Under the pieces are notes generated by a model that had not been told where the DNA came from, did no database searches, and saw nothing but the letters and a program-made list of their open reading frames with translations. The position numbers and the translations under genes are program-made. A stretch of 64,000 nucleotides of DNA from an uncultured Flavihumibacter sp. (GTDB lineage Bacteria > Bacteroidota > Bacteroidia > Chitinophagales > Chitinophagaceae): NCBI GenBank assembly GCA_902168105.1, contig CABHOY010000091.1, forward strand, positions 1-64,000, in the 5' to 3' direction. Position 1 is the stretch's first letter; every line of letters starts with the position of its first letter. This document shows, one piece after another, positions 16,431-25,057 of this stretch.

Positions 16431-17810
16431 TTATTGCTGCGCGTACTCAGAGCTCCAGGTGGTCGCTTCATCTTCGCCTTTGTAACCATCCAGTTTTACG
16501 ACAAAGCTTTTAGCTGGGAAGTAAGGGGTAATATGAATGTCCAGGTGGATCATGTCTTTCTGCACTTCATCCCTTTCAAAACGCATGATCTTGAAATGTT
16601 CGATCAGGCGGTCAGGCCCTTGTATCTTATCGAGGAATTTCACGATCTGTCCGCGCAGGTCCTTTTCTGTTTTAGTGTTCCAGTTTTCGAATGCGCGGCG
16701 ATTAAGGAAATCAAATAATACTTTAGTAACATAGTCGAACACACGTACTACGGAATAGGTCTGCAAGCCGATATTATCGCCGTTGAAAAGTGTCTTTGCG
16801 GAGAAGGCCATGACCTTACCGTATTCGTTCACCATCGGTACAAGCCCCAGGCGTTCCAGGTGTGAGATCTCACTCTTCTTCAGTTCGAACTTAACGCCAT
16901 CCACATCGTTCATGGAGCCATGTTTCTTACCTGCGGTCACCTGCGACATGAGGGTGCTATACATCTTGCCTGCCAGCGCTGCGGACCCCGGTACGGTAAG
17001 ATCGTCCTGCTCTCCTACTTCCTGTACTTTTCCACGGCCTACAAGCCAGTTACAGGTCATGATCACGTTAGAGCGATAGGCGTCACCACCGGTCAGATTT
17101 GCTTCTGTGAACAGATCGATCACATCATCAGGATGGTCGAGGTCAGCAAAGTCAGTGATCAGCATTGCCTTGTTCCTGTGCGCGATGGCTGACCATTTCT
17201 CTACCACCTTGTTTGACCCCATATAACCCGGGATGACCAGCAGGGAATAGTTCTCACGCAGGTCCAGCCTGTCGTACTTCTGTTTCAGTTCATCACCTAC
17301 ATATTCAATGAACCTCGGATTGTCGAGGTCCTGTATCTGTTCGGGCGCAGCATTCAGCAGCACTACGTTCTTCAGTTTATCAGATTCTGTATTCTGATAA
17401 AAGAGGTTAACGGAACGGTAAGACTGTTCCAGCTGGCGCGTAGCCTTCAATGCCAGGCCAATGTTCTTATTCAGATTATCTTCAGCCGCACTGAGTTTAG
17501 CTGAGCTTTTATCAACCATCGCGGCTACGGAGTCCGTGTCTTCCAGTATGTCTAACCATAACTGGATCTTCTTCTTCAGCTCTTCCCTTTCCTTGCGTTT
17601 CTCGTCGCCGGTCAGGAAGATCTGTTTCCTGGCCTTTCTTTCAGGGTTGAGATTTTGTAGTCCGTCGATAGCTGTTTCCAGCAGATCAATACCACCTACA
17701 CGGGCCAGCTTTCCGATACTATCCGCCAGGGAAAGCTGTTCTTTAACGTCTTTTTCAGCAGGTTTAAACCCGGTAGTACCGGCTGCCTGTTCTTTTTCCT
17801 GAGTAGCCAT
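16431..17810 (-). CDS. tssC: T6SS sheath large subunit TssC
   Basis: This 459-residue TssC (VipB/ImpC type) makes the contractile sheath with TssB. Visible family features are LRENYSLLVIPGYMGSNKVVEKW, the SNVIMTCNWLVGRGKVQEVG region, and near the C-terminus NRRAFENWNTKTEKDLRGQ with the YFPAKSFVVKLDG end strand. The N-terminal 100 residues are charged and helical. It follows tssB by 36 bases. Confidence 0.95.
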   Translation of the reverse strand: MATQEKEQAAGTTGFKPAEKDVKEQLSLADSIGKLARVGGIDLLETAIDGLQNLNPERKARKQIFLTGDEKRKEREELKKKIQLWLDILEDTDSVAAMVDKSSAKLSAAEDNLNKNIGLALKATRQLEQSYRSVNLFYQNTESDKLKNVVLLNAAPEQIQDLDNPRFIEYVGDELKQKYDRLDLRENYSLLVIPGYMGSNKVVEKWSAIAHRNKAMLITDFADLDHPDDVIDLFTEANLTGGDAYRSNVIMTCNWLVGRGKVQEVGEQDDLTVPGSAALAGKMYSTLMSQVTAGKKHGSMNDVDGVKFELKKSEISHLERLGLVPMVNEYGKVMAFSAKTLFNGDNIGLQTYSVVRVFDYVTKVLFDFLNRRAFENWNTKTEKDLRGQIVKFLDKIQGPDRLIEHFKIMRFERDEVQKDMIHLDIHITPYFPAKSFVVKLDGYKGEDEATTWSSEYAQQ

Positions 17811-17846
17811 AATGTATATTTTAATGATGAAGCACGCAGGTGCCGG

Positions 17847-18293
17847 TTATTTCTTTTCTTCCAGTTCAGCAACGAACCCTTTTAATGCACTGATAAATGC
17901 GTTCCTGGTTTCTGCATTGTCAAGAGTGGTCTTTAATGTCTTATTTGACTTTAATTGTTTGATCACACTCATTGACATGTCTCTTTCTATACTGACGTTA
18001 TGCAGGTACTGACTTTGAGCTGTCATGTTCTTTACAGAGAAATCGCCCAGGTTATTGAACTGCAGCGTCTCATTGATATTGGAGCCGTCGTACCTTTCAA
18101 ACTCGACCTCAACGTTTGGCTTGTAGTGGTTAAACACTTCCTGCACCGTTTTCAGGCCTTCTACTTTTTCGGGTCTCAGCGGTTCATTGTCTGTCAGCTT
18201 CTGAACAAAGAGTGTCTTATTGTGGGCGATATCAGCGAAAGCTTCTGAGGTATCGATCTTTCTTTCGTTGCCGCCTATTTCGTAGTTGAACAT
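17847..18293 (-). CDS. tssB: T6SS sheath small subunit TssB
   Basis: This 148-residue TssB (VipA/ImpB type) carries PEKVEGLKTVQEVFNHYKPNVEVEFERYDGS and LQFNNLGDFSVKNM, typical of the family, with a C-terminal helix (SNKTLKTTLDNAETRNAFISAL) that interlocks with TssC. TssB/TssC protofilaments contract to fire the Hcp tube and are recycled by ClpV. The gene lies 33 bases after the clpV stop. Confidence 0.95.
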   Translation of the reverse strand: MFNYEIGGNERKIDTSEAFADIAHNKTLFVQKLTDNEPLRPEKVEGLKTVQEVFNHYKPNVEVEFERYDGSNINETLQFNNLGDFSVKNMTAQSQYLHNVSIERDMSMSVIKQLKSNKTLKTTLDNAETRNAFISALKGFVAELEEKK

Positions 18294-18326
18294 AGTATGC
18301 TGGTTTAGTAGTTATAAAAACTTGGT

Positions 18327-20786
18327 TTAGTCGATGACCCAATGCAGGCGATCCTCATCTGCATGTTTACAGACCCATATCAGCTGGCCTTTTTTTACTT
18401 CACCGGAAATGATGTACCGGGAGATGGGTCTTCGTAATTCGTTACGGATCACACCAGATAACTGACGGGCGCCATACTTCGGATTAAAGCCGCCCAGCGC
18501 CAGCATGCGTGCAGCGTCTTCGTGTACCTGCAGGCGGATGCCCTGTTTGCTGAGCGCATCCACAAGACTTCTCAGCTGGATCTCAAAGATGCGGACCACG
18601 TTCTGCTCAGTGATGGGTGCAAAAGGAATGATCTCCGACAGGCGGGCCAGGAACTCAGGTCTGAAGTGAGGGGACATAATTTCCAGCAGTTCCTGTGAAG
18701 TGGGGGCCTCGCCTTTGTTCACCCGTTGAGCGATGTGGTCACTGCCGATGTTGGAGGTGAACAGGATCAGGCAATTGGAGAAGTCGCCTTCTTTCCCTAA
18801 CCTGTCATGCATGTGTCCTTCATCGAGTATCTGGAGGAACGTATCGAACACAGAAGGATGTGCTTTTTCGATCTCGTCAAAAAGCAGGACGGAGTATGGT
18901 TGCTGCCTGATCTTGTTAACGAGCAGCCCTCCTTCTTCGTACCCTACATATCCCGGAGGCGCGCCATACAACAAAGCAGCGGAGTGCTCTTCCTTGAATT
19001 CCGACATATCAAAACGGATCATGGCCTTTTCGTCGTTGAAGAGGAATTCGGCAATGGATTTGGCCAGTTCCGTTTTCCCGGTACCTGTAGGCCCCAGCAA
19101 AAAGAATGATCCCATAGGCTGTCCTTTTTTGTTTAACCCACTCCTCGATTCCAGGATGGCATCTGCTACCACTTTTAAGGCGTGATCCTGGCCTATCACC
19201 CTCTTTTTGAGATATTGCTCCATATGCAGTAGTTTCTCCTTCTCACCGGCCTGTATTTTGCCCAGGGGGATACCTGTCTTATAAGAGACCACCGCCGCGA
19301 TCTCGTGCGTGCTTACTTCCCCTTTCTCTTCCAGTGCCAGCAGGTGTAAGCTACCCAGGGTCCTTGCCAGGTATTCCTGGAATTCCTCAATTGCTTCAAG
19401 CGCAGCGCCCTGGGTTTCATCTTCCAGTTGCCCGAGCAGCACCGGGCTTACCTTATCATGTAATTGGCTGTAAAGCCATTTATAGTCGTCGGCGATCGCT
19501 TCCGGTTCCGCCTGTAAGGCATTGAAAGTCGCACTCAGTTCATCGAGCACTCTGGCTGAAGTATCGTTCATCAACCTGATGGCGGCAAGTGTACGGTCCA
19601 GCAGGTCGAAAGCGGAGTCGGGCAGCCGGCGGTCTTTCATATACCGTTTAGCCAGTCTTACGCAGTCGGTGATGACTCCCGGCTGAATGCTTAACTGATG
19701 ATGAGACTCATAATGAACGCTCAGACGTTCGAGCATTTTAATAGCGGCGGCTTCTCCTGGTTCACCGATCGGTAATACTTCAAACCTTCTGCTGAAAGCC
19801 TGTTCCGGTTCTATCAGTTTACGGTATTCGTCTATTGTAGTTGCACCTATCACCGTGATCTCTCCCCTTGCCAGTTCAGGTTTCAGCAGATTGCCTACAC
19901 CACCGCCTATTGGTCCCTTGCTATCAATAAGGGTATGGATCTCATCGATGAACAGGATGGCCTTACCGTATTGCTTTATTTCCCGGAGGATGTTCTTCAG
20001 CCTGTCTTCTATCTCACCTTTGTACGAGGCGCCGGCAATCAGGGCGCCCAGGTCCAGTTCGAATAACTGTGTATCTTTTAATAGTTCGGGTACGCTACCA
20101 GCCAGGATATCCTGCGCAAATCCATCCACCAGGGCTGTCTTGCCTACTCCGGCCTCGCCGGTAATGATGACATTGGGCTTGGTCCTCCGGCAAAGGATCT
20201 CCATCATCATCCTGCTTTCCCTGTCACGACCTATGATTGGATCTGTCTTTCCGTCGCGGGCCAGCGCTATCCTGTCTGTGCAATATTTAAAGAGCGCTGC
20301 GCCGGTACCAGGTGTTTTTGCATCCGGTGCTATCACTTTCTGAACTTCCCGGTCGCTGACATACAGCGTTAATATTTCTTCTTCCTTCAGGGGAAATGAT
20401 CTCAGCTGCTCTGCACTGAAAGCTGTTCCCGGCCTGGAGAGAACTGCCAGTACACATACCGGCATGATCAGGTCCAGCCCCAGTTTTATCCTGATGTTAT
20501 CTGCTTCTTCAAAGACACGGATCACTGCCCGGTCACCTTTGATCTCATCGGCGGCAGCTCCCTGTTTTTCCAGTTCTTCTATTCTTACCTCTGCCCATTC
20601 TGCGATGTATTCAGCGTCTTTATTGATAGATGCCAGAAAGCTGCTCACACCTGTATCTTTATGCATCAATCCTCTTAAAAGGTGTGCAGGTCCAAACTCC
20701 GCATTGTGATATTCTTTTGCCAGCGACTGAGCGATCCTGACAGCCAGTTTTACCGGTTCACTGATATTTGAAACGTTCATATCCAT
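18327..20786 (-). CDS. clpV: T6SS sheath-disassembly ATPase ClpV (TssH)
   Basis: This AAA+ unfoldase of the ClpB type has about 819 residues. The order is an N-domain (EFGPAHLLRGLM), first ATPase (Walker A GEAGVGKT near 215, Walker B LFIDEIHTL), a middle domain, and a second ATPase (GPTGTGKT near 575, LLFDEIEKAHPSVFD). The family C-terminal domain has NPKYGARQLSGVIRNELRRPI. It extracts contracted sheath using ATP. The start is uncertain: MDMNVSNISEP at 20786 is chosen, since alternatives at 20804 and 20813 overlap the tssR 3' end and add a non-conserved extension. Confidence 0.93.
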   Translation of the reverse strand: MDMNVSNISEPVKLAVRIAQSLAKEYHNAEFGPAHLLRGLMHKDTGVSSFLASINKDAEYIAEWAEVRIEELEKQGAAADEIKGDRAVIRVFEEADNIRIKLGLDLIMPVCVLAVLSRPGTAFSAEQLRSFPLKEEEILTLYVSDREVQKVIAPDAKTPGTGAALFKYCTDRIALARDGKTDPIIGRDRESRMMMEILCRRTKPNVIITGEAGVGKTALVDGFAQDILAGSVPELLKDTQLFELDLGALIAGASYKGEIEDRLKNILREIKQYGKAILFIDEIHTLIDSKGPIGGGVGNLLKPELARGEITVIGATTIDEYRKLIEPEQAFSRRFEVLPIGEPGEAAAIKMLERLSVHYESHHQLSIQPGVITDCVRLAKRYMKDRRLPDSAFDLLDRTLAAIRLMNDTSARVLDELSATFNALQAEPEAIADDYKWLYSQLHDKVSPVLLGQLEDETQGAALEAIEEFQEYLARTLGSLHLLALEEKGEVSTHEIAAVVSYKTGIPLGKIQAGEKEKLLHMEQYLKKRVIGQDHALKVVADAILESRSGLNKKGQPMGSFFLLGPTGTGKTELAKSIAEFLFNDEKAMIRFDMSEFKEEHSAALLYGAPPGYVGYEEGGLLVNKIRQQPYSVLLFDEIEKAHPSVFDTFLQILDEGHMHDRLGKEGDFSNCLILFTSNIGSDHIAQRVNKGEAPTSQELLEIMSPHFRPEFLARLSEIIPFAPITEQNVVRIFEIQLRSLVDALSKQGIRLQVHEDAARMLALGGFNPKYGARQLSGVIRNELRRPISRYIISGEVKKGQLIWVCKHADEDRLHWVID

Positions 20787-20793
20787 CCCATTT

Positions 20794-23133
20794 TTATTTT
20801 TCATTGTCAGCACTGAAGTTGTATCTCGTGATATAGTAATAGACCTTACCGTTGGATATGAACTGTTGTCCTACCTGGGTAGCCGCCTTTATATTATCGC
20901 CGGAACTGATCAGGAACCTGATATAATTTTCGAACGCAGTTTTAGGCATACGGCTGTCCTTCTTCAGGTCACCTACTGTATAGCGACTGAACCCTGGATG
21001 TTGTAGCGGAAAGCCTGTCACTGTTCTGAAGTAATCGTTCAGCGTCATCGACCTGATAGTATTTTTGGAGATGCGGAGATCTAACAGCTGACGGGGTATA
21101 TTCACGTAGTTGGTCACCAGTTTCCTTCTGAATGAAGACTGATCAGGCGCCAGGTTCTGCCCCGCCATGAACGCGATGATATCGTTCATCTGTTTGTACT
21201 CTGCACTATTCAGCACCAGGGTATATTGTAACAGGCTGTCGCGCCCTGCTACAACATTGGCAGGTACTGCCGACGTCATGAAGTATTTAAAGCCGTTATG
21301 CGGCATCCTGTCTGCCACTTCTTCGCTTACGGGAGCAGGCAGCTGGGCCTTCACCGTTGCTGACAGATTAGCGTTTGCAATACCACGCAAACGGAAAGCG
21401 CTATCCAGTGAAGTGATCTGATTGTTGATGTCGAAGTCCGTTTCTCTCAGAAAACGCCTGGCTGCCCCGGTGATGTACTTGTTAGAATTCACTGCGCCTT
21501 TGGTCGGGAATACCACGCCGCCCTGTATCAGGCTATTTTCCGGGTAATCGAGGAAGAAGGAAACAGAATCCAGCTGACTGGTATTGTAAGCCTGCCTGTC
21601 GTCCAGTCCTTCTCCGTTAATGAGCTGTCCCTTTTTGATCTCCGAAGAATAAACGGCAGATTCCGATACCAGCTTCTTTGCATTCAGCACGAAGTTGTTA
21701 TACCATTCGTTATAATCGCTATACATCTGGATAGTGAGCAATCTTGCATTAGCACGTCCAAACTGTTCACTAAGCGCCCGGAAATGTTCTGTAGAATCAC
21801 CTACACTACCTATCAGCACCACCAGGTTGGTTTCATTATGATGTGTGCTGAACATATTCAGCGCGGTACGCACGCCATCATATAAAGGAGCCGCTGCTAC
21901 ATTATCATTACACTGTACGGTTTTGGTAGCCTGATCCCCAAGAAAACTCATTAGCTTCCGGTAGTCCGGATAAATACCGTCCGTGCTTTCAATGCCTTTC
22001 GCGACACAGTTCTGGTCATCGCGGTACACTACGGCGCCATAGCTCAGTGTGTGTTTCTTATCGTATTCCCTGAATACATTTTCGAGCGACTGTATCGTAT
22101 TGGTCAATCCCGGGAAATACTTTTTCATAGCGCTACCAGCATCGATCACAAATACCACGTTCACATTATGTATGTGTTTTCTGAGATCGAGGTAGTCTGT
22201 GTATTTCAATGCGGAACCATTGATCGTAATAAGTGTATTCTGTGATTTATCATAAACATCAACTGCATTCCCCACTACATAACCGGTAGTGGTACTGCTC
22301 TTTAATATGGGAGCGCTCCGGAGGATAACATCGTTATCTGTCAGTAAAGGGTCGGTATGTGACTGATGTAATATCATGGATACAGAATCCGCCAGGGCAT
22401 CATCGCCAGGTACGGCCGGAGAGATATATAAGCGGCTTCCCCAGTTGTGCATGGCGTCAGCAGCTATCCATCCGCAGATCGCTTTCCCTGCACTATCAGC
22501 CACCAGCTGGTCTTCATTACCTATGAGAAATTTCCTTCCGTCTTCAGATCTTTTATAGATATAGCTGATCTGATGCAGCCTTACTTTACCAACGATCTTT
22601 TTTAACTCAGGTGAACTGTATACGTATGCAGAGTCGGTGTTATCATAATAGAACTGCGATACCGTCATTGGTAGTTTACCATTGATTATGGAGATTGCCT
22701 TTTCAGGGTAGCCGGTTTGCTGATCGGTGTAAGAGCGGTTCCACATCAGTAATTTCCAACGGGATATCCAACCCAGGCTTTCCACGCCTTTTTTATTATT
22801 CAGCTTTCTACCTGTTAACAATCCCTTGTTATAGCGGATCAATTTCACGTATCCATTCTTTTCAGCGCTCACGTAAAACGGTTCCATGAAGTTGAGTTTC
22901 TTCATAAAGAGGCTACCGCCCGGAGTGGTGGTCGTGTAGTTGTCATCGCGATCGGAGAAAACCACCCAGGGAGTGGCCGTTTTGGGCCGCAGGTCATTCA
23001 CATTCGTTTTTTCTGATGGTCTTACAAATGTTTCCGGCATGGACTTCACTTTTTGCTGAAAGGGTAAGGTCAACTGCGCACATACCCAGCCCGCCTGTAT
23101 CAGCAGGATAAAACTTGACAATAATTTCTTCAT
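20794..23133 (-). CDS. tssR: T6SSiii protein TssR (periplasmic, vWA-type domain)
   Basis: This 779-residue protein has a signal peptide (MKKLLSSFILLIQAGWVCAQ) and is thus exported. SH3-like segments appear at about 55-130 and 160-235. A von Willebrand A-type domain runs from about 322 (NVNVVFVIDAGSAMKKYF). Its metal site is degenerate: DAGSA at 331-335 in place of DxSxS. A helical/beta C-terminal half follows. TssR is specific to the Bacteroidota T6SS and probably forms the periplasmic or outer-membrane part of the envelope complex. Its stop lies 8 bases before the chosen clpV start. Confidence 0.85.
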   Translation of the reverse strand: MKKLLSSFILLIQAGWVCAQLTLPFQQKVKSMPETFVRPSEKTNVNDLRPKTATPWVVFSDRDDNYTTTTPGGSLFMKKLNFMEPFYVSAEKNGYVKLIRYNKGLLTGRKLNNKKGVESLGWISRWKLLMWNRSYTDQQTGYPEKAISIINGKLPMTVSQFYYDNTDSAYVYSSPELKKIVGKVRLHQISYIYKRSEDGRKFLIGNEDQLVADSAGKAICGWIAADAMHNWGSRLYISPAVPGDDALADSVSMILHQSHTDPLLTDNDVILRSAPILKSSTTTGYVVGNAVDVYDKSQNTLITINGSALKYTDYLDLRKHIHNVNVVFVIDAGSAMKKYFPGLTNTIQSLENVFREYDKKHTLSYGAVVYRDDQNCVAKGIESTDGIYPDYRKLMSFLGDQATKTVQCNDNVAAAPLYDGVRTALNMFSTHHNETNLVVLIGSVGDSTEHFRALSEQFGRANARLLTIQMYSDYNEWYNNFVLNAKKLVSESAVYSSEIKKGQLINGEGLDDRQAYNTSQLDSVSFFLDYPENSLIQGGVVFPTKGAVNSNKYITGAARRFLRETDFDINNQITSLDSAFRLRGIANANLSATVKAQLPAPVSEEVADRMPHNGFKYFMTSAVPANVVAGRDSLLQYTLVLNSAEYKQMNDIIAFMAGQNLAPDQSSFRRKLVTNYVNIPRQLLDLRISKNTIRSMTLNDYFRTVTGFPLQHPGFSRYTVGDLKKDSRMPKTAFENYIRFLISSGDNIKAATQVGQQFISNGKVYYYITRYNFSADNEK

Positions 23134-23140
23134 TCGGAGT

Positions 23141-24085
23141 CTATTTGTTCACTATCCTGGCGGAGTGTTGTTTAATGTTCAATAATGTAGCACAGGAGGC
23201 ATTCGGACTAATGGTAAGCTGTGCCTGGTCCACTGATATTTCACCACCGAAAGTAAGTCCCATGCAGTACGTATAAAAGTCGTTCGTCTTTCTAACACTG
23301 TCCTGTTCAACTGCCACAGTTACCTTTTCATTATTGCAGAGATACTTGCTGGTGAGGTAATAATAGTTTGAGTTAAAATCATCGCCATCGGCGATAGCCT
23401 GCAGGCGTGCACGTATATCGTCTATGATCTTCCGCTCGCCTTCTCCGGGCACTACCAGTACTGTATCCAGACTTGGGTCAGTGATATACATGATGTGCGT
23501 AACCGGATGGTTTTTGTCGCTGGTAAGCCGTACAAGATATTTACCGGGAGAACGGAAGGTGTACAAAGCGGTCCTGCCGTTAACATCCACACGGCCTGTT
23601 TCACCGAAAGACCATTGGAACTGTGCGCCTTTACCTTCAGCTTCGAGCCGCACTTCCTCATTCACGACACCGGATGTTGGCCCGTTGATGGTTAATGCCG
23701 TATCGGTGTCCTTTACTGTTACTGTGTCTTTCACTGTTACGGGGAACTGTACACGGAGCTCACCGTCTATGGTCAGCCTTATAATATAGGAGCCGGCCTT
23801 TACGTAGTGATAGGTACCACTTTGCAGGGTGGAGCCGGCGCCGTCACCGAACTCCCATGCCCAGCGATTTGCGCCCCTGGTATTGTCGGTGAAAACAAGA
23901 TCTTCATTCAGGTATAGTTCATTTTTAAGTATACCGGCATCGCTGGTACGTCTATCAGCGAATACGTCTTTGAAGAAGAAAATTAAAACAGAGAGGGCCA
24001 GGATCGCAATAAAGATGTAGATGAATATCGATCTCTGTGAACTATTGCGCACTGATCTCTCATTCTCGATGATCGGGTCGAACAT
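23141..24085 (-). CDS. T6SSiii PKD-domain membrane protein (TssP-like)
   Basis: This 314-residue bitopic protein has a short cytosolic N-terminus, one membrane helix (SIFIYIFIAILALSVLIFFF, about 19-38) and a periplasmic part with two PKD-like beta-sandwiches. They are RWAWEFGDGAGSTLQSGTY (about 78-97) and FQWSFGETGRVDVNG (about 155-170). A C-terminal domain has four Cys residues (Y-L-C-NN, YTYCMG, SCATLL). The position between tssO and tssR and the topology fit TssP of the trans-envelope complex; the exact letter is inferred. Confidence 0.7.
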   Translation of the reverse strand: MFDPIIENERSVRNSSQRSIFIYIFIAILALSVLIFFFKDVFADRRTSDAGILKNELYLNEDLVFTDNTRGANRWAWEFGDGAGSTLQSGTYHYVKAGSYIIRLTIDGELRVQFPVTVKDTVTVKDTDTALTINGPTSGVVNEEVRLEAEGKGAQFQWSFGETGRVDVNGRTALYTFRSPGKYLVRLTSDKNHPVTHIMYITDPSLDTVLVVPGEGERKIIDDIRARLQAIADGDDFNSNYYYLTSKYLCNNEKVTVAVEQDSVRKTNDFYTYCMGLTFGGEISVDQAQLTISPNASCATLLNIKQHSARIVNK

Positions 24086-24138
24086 GACAATATTAATTGT
24101 ATGGTTATGGTTTAGTATGTCGTGGTTAATACTGTGTC

Positions 24139-24639
24139 TTAGCGGCTATTCTGACTTCCTATACTTTCTTTAAGCTGGCGGGTGGACAACTTACAGTCTT
24201 CGAGCGACTTCTTTAAATTATCCATATCGCTGATATTTCCCTTGAGCTCACGCCTGTTAAAAAACAGTGTATTGTATAACAGGGATATCTGCAGAAAGGA
24301 TTTGTACCGGGGGTCGAACGCCTTTCTGTCATAGTTGGACTTAATAGCGCCTATCGAATAACGGATGTCATTTTCAAGAAAAACTGCTTTAACAGCAGGG
24401 TCAAAATTGCTGATCTGTTTATAGGCCGTATCAATAGTCGCACGTTGTACCTCCACTACATTTTCAAACGCTGCATCTTGTGATAGCTTGTCTGTCAGGT
24501 CAGCTTTTGAAACCACTTTCCGGCTACCGGAAGGGTCATAAAAAAGACCAAACCCCAGCAGGCAAACCGTGAGTAGGAATAATGCCAACAGGAATAAGAA
24601 CTGTTCTCTTCTTTCTTTTACGCTAAGCTTTATCATCAT
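24139..24639 (-). CDS. tssO: T6SSiii membrane protein TssO
   Basis: This 166-residue protein has a basic N-terminus (VKERREQ), one membrane helix (FLFLLALFLLTVCLLGFGLF, about 13-32) and a helical periplasmic region with AYKQISNFDPAVKAVFLENDI and YKSFLQISLLYNTLFFNRREL. It ends in a coiled-coil MDNLKKSLEDCKLS. This matches the TssO pattern of T6SSiii. It is the first gene of the operon. A second protein with the same layout closes the operon at 6174-6695. Confidence 0.75.
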   Translation of the reverse strand: MMIKLSVKERREQFLFLLALFLLTVCLLGFGLFYDPSGSRKVVSKADLTDKLSQDAAFENVVEVQRATIDTAYKQISNFDPAVKAVFLENDIRYSIGAIKSNYDRKAFDPRYKSFLQISLLYNTLFFNRRELKGNISDMDNLKKSLEDCKLSTRQLKESIGSQNSR

Positions 24640-25057
24640 AATTGCACTTTCTGTTTCTCATTATCTGATGAGGCAAAATTGAGTATAAAATAAGTCCCGG
24701 CATATCCCCACATGTGGGAGTATCACTCACCTATAACAGTGTAAATCAATTATTTAATTAATATGTTAAGGTTTTGAAAAGATGAGTACTTATGATGATT
24801 TTATGCGACGGTAAAGGATAATCTTCCTGCAGTTTTATGCCAACAACCGATGCCGGAAACAGTGTTGAATTATTTAATAATTGTTTATAAGGTTATTCAA
24901 ACATTAAAGCTATTACAGGTGTTATCAGTTATATTAAGTGCCGTGGACCGGGTCATATATCAGCTACTACTTTTGTGTGATAATGGGGGCATCAGATTGT
25001 CGGGACAGTATTATTTAACCACGGGTAGACGCAGCTAACTTTAGAAAAATACTCTCT
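24640..25057. promoter_or_regulatory. Divergent control region of the T6SS operon and a lipoprotein gene
   Basis: This 418-base AT-rich gap should hold the T6SS promoter (minus) and that of the 25058 gene (plus). A perfect 12-bp palindrome, CCCACATGTGGG at 24707-24718, lies about 70 bases before tssO and could be an operator. On the minus strand CAATTTTG (around 24673-24680) is one mismatch from TAnnTTTG. On the plus strand TACTTTTG at 24968-24975 fits TAnnTTTG but has no good -33 TTG. I see no gene here. Confidence 0.4.

Larger units (their letters stand above)
6174..24639 (-). other. Type VI secretion system subtype iii operon
   Basis: Sixteen minus-strand genes are packed with gaps of at most about 80 bases, and several overlap. 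They encode tube (Hcp), sheath (TssB/C), baseplate (TssE/F/G/K), spike (VgrG, PAAR), the unfoldase ClpV, and the Bacteroidetes-specific TssN/O/P/R trans-envelope set. TssJ, TssL, TssM and TssA are absent, as expected for T6SSiii. I do not see a TssQ-like lipoprotein. Confidence 0.93.

Noticed and set aside
24850..25038. 62-codon plus-strand frame upstream of the 25058 lipoprotein gene
   Set aside because: It lies in the control region of the T6SS operon and ends just before the next ATG. The composition follows the AT-rich DNA, not protein.
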